A DNA stretch of 64,000 bases from Emiliania huxleyi CCMP1516. Taxonomy: Eukaryota > Haptophyta > Isochrysidales > Noelaerhabdaceae. The notes under the pieces were generated by a model. That model searched no databases and was not told the DNA's origin. It saw nothing but the letters and a program-made list of their open reading frames with translations. The first letter of the stretch is position 1, and each line of letters begins with the position of its first letter. This document shows, one piece after another, positions 58,916 through 64,000 of the stretch. The DNA lies in NCBI RefSeq assembly GCF_000372725.1, contig NW_005200011.1:744023-808022 (forward strand), in the 5' to 3' direction. Made by a program: the position numbers and the translations under genes.

Positions 58916-61082
58916 TCAACGCGTGAGGAGCTTCAGCCCGCACGGCGAGTAGAACTCGAAGCTGGCGTGCGACAGGAGCGCGTCCAGGCAAAGCGCGCGC
59001 ACAGACGTGAGCTCGGCGGCCGAAAGAGGCGCTTGCCCCGCACCAGAGCCGCCTACGGACGACAGCGGCGAGCGTCGCGGGACGGGTGGCGGCTAGACCG
59101 TCCCTCCGCCACGGCCGCAACCAGTCGTCCCGAGAGCGGACGCGTCGGGCGGGAAGTAGGTCTCGCACGCGGCGCGCAGCACGCGCCACTTGCCGGCGCC
59201 GCCGGCGCCGTCGTCCACCGCTTGTCGCGAGAGCAGCTCGATGCCCGCCCGCTTTTCGCGCGCGAGGTCCGAAATGGCGCCGAAGAGGCACGAGCGCCAC
59301 GCGCGGTCGTCCGTCGCGCCGCCGCCGCCGCGCGGCCGAAAGACGGCGCAATAGTGGAGGAAGGAGGCGGCGCCCTGCGTCGTGCGCATGGTTGGCGCGG
59401 AGGCGGACGGCTCGTTGTTCCGGCGGTGCCAAGGCAGCATGGTCGCCTTGGCCCATCCAAAGGCGCAGGCCGCGCGGCCGAGCGGGGTGGAGGCAATGCC
59501 GCATGGGTCCGCCCCGGGGGTGAAGGCGTGCTCATGCGCCGTCGTCCAGTGGCGGAGCCAGCACGCGGGCGTTGCGTACGGGGGCGCCTGTCCGCAAGGC
59601 GGGGAGGGTGTGGGGGCGGGCAGGGCGCGGCGCGGGCGCGTGGAGCGGCGCGCCGCGTCGCAGCTCGTGGCTCTCCGCCCCTCCATCTGGGCCTGCATGT
59701 AGACGCCCGACGCGCACTGGCACCTGACGACGAGGTGGGCAGGCGGTGCGAGGGGACGCACCCCGCCGGGGGAGGGAGGGGAGGGGGGCGGGAAGCGGAG
59801 AGTGCGACGGGGAGCGTGTGTCGCGTGCCACGGAGTGTCTACTCGCCGCTCCTCCTCCTACCTCTGCTGCTGCTCACCGCTCCGCTCCGCGAGGCCCGTG
59901 CGAGCACGCGGCGACCGAGCGCTCAACCTCGCCCACCGCCATCTGCAAGCCGTGGCCGAGCCCGTGGACGCACGAGGAGTAGTCTCTCAGCGCGGCGCCG
60001 CGCGCGAGGCCAGCCTGCCCGTCCACGGCCGCGCCGCGGTCGCCGCGCCTCGCCGACCCCGCATCGCACGCCTGGGCCGAGAGCGCCCACTCCCACACCG
60101 TGGGGCCTATGACGAGGCGCGACTCAGTGATGGACGAACTGCCTCTCATGCCGCCCTCTCCCGGAACGAAGGGGGGGGGGGGGGGGGCCGTAGAGCGGCG
60201 AGGACGGGGTGGCGTTCACGGCGCCGAGCCCGCCGGCGAGCAAGCCGTGCTGGAGCCCCGCCCAAGCAGGCGAGAGGGACGCAATCGCGAGGCTCGGCGA
60301 CAGGTCTGCAGGCCCGCCCCCGGCGGCGAGGCAGCGGGGGGACCCCGCGTGCTCGGCGGCGGCGAAGCCGAGAGCGTGCAGCGCAACGTGCGTGACGTCG
60401 CCGCTGTTCGCCTGGGCGAGCGACGGGGCCGAGCCTGGCTGCTTGCACTGCACTGTGGGTCGAGAAAGCGCGCGCGGGGGGGGGGGGGACCGGAAGGGGG
60501 GGGAGGGAGTGTCGCCGGCTGCTCTCGCCGCGGCTGCGCTCGCGCTCACCTGAGCAACGCTCGCGATTCCGTACAAACCGAGCGCGTCCACGTGCGCCTA
60601 GCCGAGATCGCGCGAGATGACCCGAGGTCGCCTTGCCCGGCTTCAGCCCTCGAGAGCCCCCCCCAGGAAATCTCTGGCGATCTCTGGCGATCTCGGACCT
60701 TGCCCAGCTTCAGCCACCGCTCGGGAGGACCTCCACGACCTCCACGCCCGTGCGCGTCGTGCCTAGGAAAGTTCCGAGACCCTTCCGAGCCGACTCCGGG
60801 AAGTGTGAGCTCCGCGTCCATGCGACTCGTGCTCGTGCTCAGCGAGGCCTCTCTCGCCGCGGCTCGCCGAGAGCGCGGCCTTGTACGCTCTGACGGCGCG
60901 CTCCGCCGCCGGCGCGGCCAGGTCGACCCACTCGCAGTTGGGGCGGCCGCCGGCTGGGGGAGAGGTGCCTGGGGGTGGGGGTGGGGTGGGGGTGGGGTGG
61001 GGGTTGGAGTGGGTGGGGGGGGGTAGTGCTGTCTGCACGAGACTGCGCGTGTAGCCTCGGGCAGCGGGGCCGCCCAGCCCGA

Positions 61083-61128
<46 letters not shown>

Positions 61129-61180
61129 CGCGGTCCGTAGTCTCGCATCTACGGATGGCCTTGCAGCGGGGCCGCCCACC
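58916..61180 (-). CDS. Uncharacterised Cys/His-rich multi-exon protein (CVHGLGHGLQMA motif)
   Basis: Exons read from the 3' end: EFYSPCGLKLLTR-stop (58916-58965); ~59095-59580 containing TPACWLRHWTTAHEHAF, GRAACAFGWAKATMLPWH, RTTQGAASFLHYCAVFRPRG, CLFGAISDLAREKRAG and KWRVLRAACETYFPPD; ~59660-59735 VRCQCASGVYMQAQME; ~59890-60125 VIGPTVWEWALSAQACD.. and DYSSCVHGLGHGLQMAVGEV; ~60200-60580 VTHVALHALGFAAAEHAG and AWAGLQHGLLAGGLGAVNAT; and ~60820-60970 CEWVDLAAPAAERAVRAYKA. Repeated HG/GH and Cys motifs (HALGFAAAEH, QHGLLAGG, CVHGLGHG, CASGVYM) suggest an all-helical repeat fold with Cys/His pairs. I do not recognise the family. The 5' end is unclear (an Ala/G-rich or EQ-repeat N terminus near 61150). 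Introns contain G-runs and GATCTC repeats. Confidence 0.5.
60600..60715. repeat. GATCTCTGGC / CGAGATCG-type intronic repeats
   Basis: CCGAGATCGCGCGAGATGAC, then GATCTCTGGCGATCTCTGGC followed by GATCTCGG. The same CGAGAT theme occurs in introns of the ARPC2 and glycosyltransferase genes. Confidence 0.65.
61083..61128. repeat. (CTCCTG)n hexanucleotide repeat
   Basis: About eight units; the minus strand reads GAGCAG repeats (polyGlu-Gln or Gly-Ala, depending on frame). Confidence 0.9.
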
Positions 61181-61380
61181 CCGAGCGGCGGAGAGACGCG
61201 GCGGCGATGGCGGCCGACGGGACTGCTCGCAGCAAGCGGCCGCCGCTCGCCTCGTCGAGTCGTCTCTTCCCGCCCGGGAGGGAGAGCGGGAGGGAGAGGG
61301 CGCGCATCGGCCGCTGCACGCGAGGGAGCGCGCCGATGCCGCCGGTGCCGTCCGGCGAGGAGCAGCAGCGGCCGGCGTAC

Positions 61381-62344
61381 CTAGAAGGTTCCGCCGAGCA
61401 GGCTTTTCAGAAGGTCTGCTGCCTGGCGACGGGCAGCCGACGCGTGCGTACTCCGGGAAGGCGCGGAAGACCTCGGCGTCCGCACGGAGGACGAGTGAGG
61501 ACAGCGCCGTGTCGTTGGCATAGTAGTCCTCGCAAGCGCCGTGGCTTGAGCGGTGGAGGTTGTACTTTGACGCGCTCGTGCTGAGCAGCGCGTGCCCGGC
61601 GCTCGAGTTGCGTCCTGCGGAGACGGGTCACCGGCGGCGGCGGCTTGAAGGCTGGCCACTGGGGTGGGGGCCGCGCGAGTGTGCAGAGAGAGTGAGAGCG
61701 GTTCCAGATCTAGCGCCGCCACCTCCGAGCCTCGCGGCGACGCCTGGTGGGGCCTGCGGAGGGAGAGGCGGGGATGGGGCCGGGGCTTTGAGGGTCCAGG
61801 ATCATCCAGCCAGATATGGAGGCTGCGCCTGCTGCGCAAAGGCGGCGAGACAGTGGCGGAGGTCGTCGTCGAGCCTCTCGGTGTGGATCCAGCAGTCGAC
61901 CGCGCCGATGTTGGGCACGTAGTCGCGGTAGCGGCGCGAGAACTCGCCGGCGGAAGCCCGCGTGAATTTACGCATCTGTTCCGTTCGCTGCGTGTCATTG
62001 CCGCCCGGATGAAAGACCTGCGCGAGCTGCGGGTTGCTGCTGTGCTTGTGAAGGAAGTCGATGTTGTACCGGCCTTTGGGACGGCTCCCGTTGTTGAGCA
62101 TGCCTTCGACACCCCACGCCCACAAGGACACGTACAGCGCGCACGGGTTGCGCACCGACGACACGACAAAGGCGTGCTCTGCATCTTTCGCAGTCACCGG
62201 TTCCATTTCCCTCAAGATGCTGAGTGTGCCGTCGCGCAGGAGGTCGGCGTGCTGCGCGCGAAGAGTGGAAATGATCGCCTGGCCGCCCGTCTTTGCGAGG
62301 TGCTTGTAGATTATTCGAGATCGAGATGGAGCTTGCCCCTCCAT
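61381..62344 (-). CDS. Sulfotransferase-family protein, two or more exons
   Basis: ATG at 62344 (MEGQAPSRSRIIYKHLAKTG). The 5'-phosphosulfate (PAPS) loop is IIYKHLAKTGGQAIISTLRA and the 3'-phosphate motif is FVVSSVRNPCALYVSLWAWG (RNP..yvS). GEFSRRYRDYVPNIGAVDCW and ERLDDDLRHCLAAFAQQA follow. The last exon, after the acceptor CGTCTCCGCAG, reads NSSAGHALLSTSASKYNLHR, SSHGACEDYYANDTALSSLV and ADAEVFRAFPEY, typical of carbohydrate-sulfotransferase ends, with stop at 61381. No signal anchor is visible in the first exon, so the protein may be cytosolic or an upstream exon may be missing. It would transfer sulfate from PAPS to a carbohydrate or other acceptor. Confidence 0.75.
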
Positions 62345-62511
62345 GAGGTCACGTTTGTGTACCGAGCTCGTGGGAACTTCTGGGCGTCACTTCAGGCGCA
62401 CACACCCGGGCACTCGCGATGAAGAAATCGCGCGCATCCAAGTAGGAAAGAGGAGAACGGAGAGACTGGGACGACTGGACACGACAAGACAGTGAGCCAC
62501 CACAGGCGTCG

Positions 62512-63311
62512 TTGGCGCACATACTGAGCGGCAGCTGCGCTGGAAATAAGGAAGAGGCGCGTTACTTCATGCGGAAGCTTGACAAACACACGGCGAGGGC
62601 GACAGCAAGAGTCGAACGGGCGGCGCCTGACTCAAAAGACACCGCCACATTCCTGAGACGCGCGAGGGCAGCCTCCCTAAAGGCAATGGGCTCTAGATTC
62701 GGAGCGCTCGCCGAAGAGAGTCGCGACAAAATAGCGCCCGTGATTGCCTGCACGCTGCCCGCACTCACGGACTCCATTCCCGAAAGAAAGAGAGGGGAGC
62801 TCGCAGGAGAGGTGACGAGTGAACTACAGGTAGTGGGGAAGGCAGCCTCGATTGCCATACAGACATGGGTGCGAAACAACGACAAGACCAAGGCAAGGGC
62901 AGAGGAACGAGAGAAGAATATAGGGTGGATAAAGCGCCTGTTCACGGCATGGAGGGTGAGCCACGCTGGACGTGCTGAACGTAGAGCTGCGACGAAAGGC
63001 GAAAGAAGCCGCGAGAGCAAGGGAGCGGCAGGCGGCGGCGGCGTCGCAGGACGAGGCAGAGGAGGGCGACGCGACAGAGGAGGAAGCGGCAGGAGGGAGA
63101 ACGACGAGAGTGGGACGACCGCGAGGTGGCATGAAGGTTGCGCAGCGAGAATCGGCGAGGGACTGCGAAGGGAGATAGAAAGAGGCAGACGACCAAGGGT
63201 TAGGGTGGGCGACGGCTAGCACCACACTCCTATCCTTAAAATCCCTGTCTGTGTGGTGGCGGCCTGCCGTCCTCCCATCCCTCCCCTGGGTTGTCTGTTT
63301 TCTTTCTTTCT
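62512..63311 (+). mobile_element. Family A retroelement, plus orientation, longest coding remnant
   Basis: Encodes YFMRKLDKHTARATARV, TLPALTDSIPERKRGELAGE, LQVVGKAASIAIQTWVRNND and REKNIGWIKRLFTAWRVSH, then the low-complexity tail ending RPRVRVGDG-stop at 63219. The 3' UTR CACCACACTCCTATCCTTAA then AATCCCTGTCTGTGTGG ends in TGTTTTCTTTCTTTCTTT. The left break is at about 62500. It extends the family A coding region further 5' than the other copies. Confidence 0.8.
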
Positions 63312-63420
63312 TTAGCTCCGAGTAGCAAAATCCTGCAAAGGTGGGGACGTGTCTGTCCTCGACCCAGCCCCTAGCTTGGGATGTCCGTTTAGCGTTTTAT
63401 TTATTTATTAGCTCCGAGTA
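63312..63420 (+). mobile_element. Very short family C retroelement with 13-bp target-site duplication, inserted at a family A tail
   Basis: Insert 63325-63407 (GGTGGGGACGTGTCTGTCCT, ending GTTTTATTTATTTA). TTAGCTCCGAGTA flanks it at 63312-63324 and 63408-63420. It landed immediately after the TTTC tail of the preceding copy. Confidence 0.85.
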
Positions 63421-63844
63421 CAAGAGGAGTAGGGGGGGCGTTCTGCAGTTAAGCTTAAGGGGAACCCGGTACACGGAACCAACCCTCGGAGGCTCGGAGA
63501 CCCGTGTTATGGCCCTGCGACCGCGCACCCCCCAGGGCTAGGGCTTTCTAGCCCGTAACCCGATGCCAATCGTCTGGCCAACTGGGTGCGCTTCTTAGGT
63601 CCCCGGCATGGTCCCCGGTCCTGGGCGTGCGGTTGCTAACTGCACTCCAAGTGCTCCAAGTGCGGCCGACATTGGGGTGTCTCAGTCTGCTGTCATCCTC
63701 CCATCCCCCCCTTGGTTGTCTGTTTTCTTTATTTCTTTCTTTTTGCTGTCCTCCCATCCCCCGACCATCTCTGGCATGCTGTATTTTGCCCGGATTTATG
63801 CTCGGGTTTGCTTTTCCAGCCTTTGAGTTTTGTCGATTTTGCCG
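63421..63844. other. Intergenic with further retroelement tail remnants
   Basis: 63684-63751 contains CTGTCATCCTCCCATCCCCC, TTGGTTGTCTGTTTTCTTTA and TTTCTTTCTTTTTG, plus a second CTGTCCTCCCATCCCC, matching family A-type ends (plus orientation). No gene. Confidence 0.55.
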
Positions 63845-64000
63845 TCAGCTTGGAGGCTCAGATTGGCTCTGCTGCGGATGCGCTGTGGATGTCGCGAGGC
63901 TGAGCCAGCTCTCACGGTACGCGTCGTAGTCGAGGCTGCCTGTCCAGCTCAGCAGCGCGTCCAGCTCTTCGTCGCTCCCGCCTCCTGACCCGCTCAAACC
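63845..64000 (-). CDS. Last exon of a gene continuing beyond the window
   Basis: The minus strand is open from the window edge to a stop at 63845 and reads GLSGSGGGSDEELDALLSWT, GSLDYDAYRESWLSLATSTA and ends QSQSEPPS. Codon use is strongly GC3 and the segment is acidic then Ser/Gln-rich. No domain can be named from 51 residues. Confidence 0.55.
   Translation of the reverse strand, partial: GLSGSGGGSDEELDALLSWTGSLDYDAYRESWLSLATSTAHPQQSQSEPPS

Noticed and set aside
59093-60112. 381-residue plus frame opposite the Cys/His-rich gene
   Set aside because: Low-complexity Arg/Gly/Ala composition, whereas the minus strand gives motif-rich exons ending in a clean stop.

Overview
The window is nuclear DNA of a GC-rich unicellular eukaryote, most likely a secondary-plastid alga, with a haptophyte (Emiliania/Prymnesium/Chrysochromulina relatives) as the best guess. 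The reasons are: high GC at third codon positions; short introns (about 65-260 bp) in which both GT-AG and GC-AG boundaries restore the reading frame; proline-rich surface proteins; and the gene mix (a GH7 cellulase-like membrane protein, AP2 plus PHD fingers on one protein, GCC2/GCC3 receptors with a cytoplasmic TIR-type domain, a peptidyl-Ser/Hyp glycosyltransferase, Arp2/3). Taxonomy is inference; no rRNA or organelle marker is present. I found no prokaryotic operon, CRISPR array or rRNA gene.

Layout. 0.3-3.5 kb (+): a truncated retroelement, a membrane-anchored GH7-like glycosidase and a second proline-stalk membrane protein. 4.4-13.4 kb (-): an AP2/zinc-finger/PHD nuclear protein, then a very large receptor-like gene (disulphide-rich ectodomain, beta-helix repeats, GCC2/GCC3 repeats, multi-pass membrane region, TIR-type domain). 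13.9-15 kb: short retroposons, a four-hairpin array and a reverse transcriptase fragment. 15.4-19.4 kb (-): the replisome hub WDHD1/Ctf4. 20.1-22.1 kb: an orphan two-exon gene and a head-to-tail cluster of three truncated retroelements. 22.7-24.8 kb (+): ARPC2. 25.2-25.8 kb: a retroelement. 26.2-29.2 kb (-): a HAD phosphatase, divergent from a coiled-coil protein (29.7 kb, +). 31-34.6 kb (-): a secretory glycosyltransferase with ShKT modules and a membrane anchor. 34.9-35.7 kb (-): a short-chain dehydrogenase-like protein. 36.3-38.3 kb (-): a patatin/cPLA2-like protein, divergent from a cytochrome-b5-reductase-like protein (39.7 kb, +); the space between them is almost entirely retroelement debris. 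41.2-42.1 kb: another retroelement. 43.4-43.9 kb (-): an 83-residue three-exon protein. 45-46.2 kb (-): an SMP-30 protein. 47.9-49 kb (-): a PAS/membrane/tandem-repeat protein. 50.6-51.9 kb (+): glutaminase. 52.7-54.7 kb (-): a cysteine-rich type II membrane protein. 55.1-56.8 kb (+): an aspartyl/asparaginyl beta-hydroxylase-like protein. 57.7-58.4 kb (+): TACO1/YebC. 58.9-61.2 kb (-): an uncharacterised Cys/His-rich protein. 61.4-62.3 kb (-): a sulfotransferase. 63.8-64 kb (-): the last exon of a gene running off the window.

Themes. Several products are predicted cell-surface proteins with SP/PP-rich stalks, and the window also encodes a glycosyltransferase of the family that modifies such motifs, a sulfotransferase and a beta-hydroxylase. 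A second theme is LINE-like, 5'-truncated retroelements with short microsatellite tails. Five insertions have exact 10-14 bp target-site duplications readable in the sequence, and two of the element families encode a related C-terminal peptide. The most unusual gene is the TIR-type receptor at 7.7-13.4 kb.
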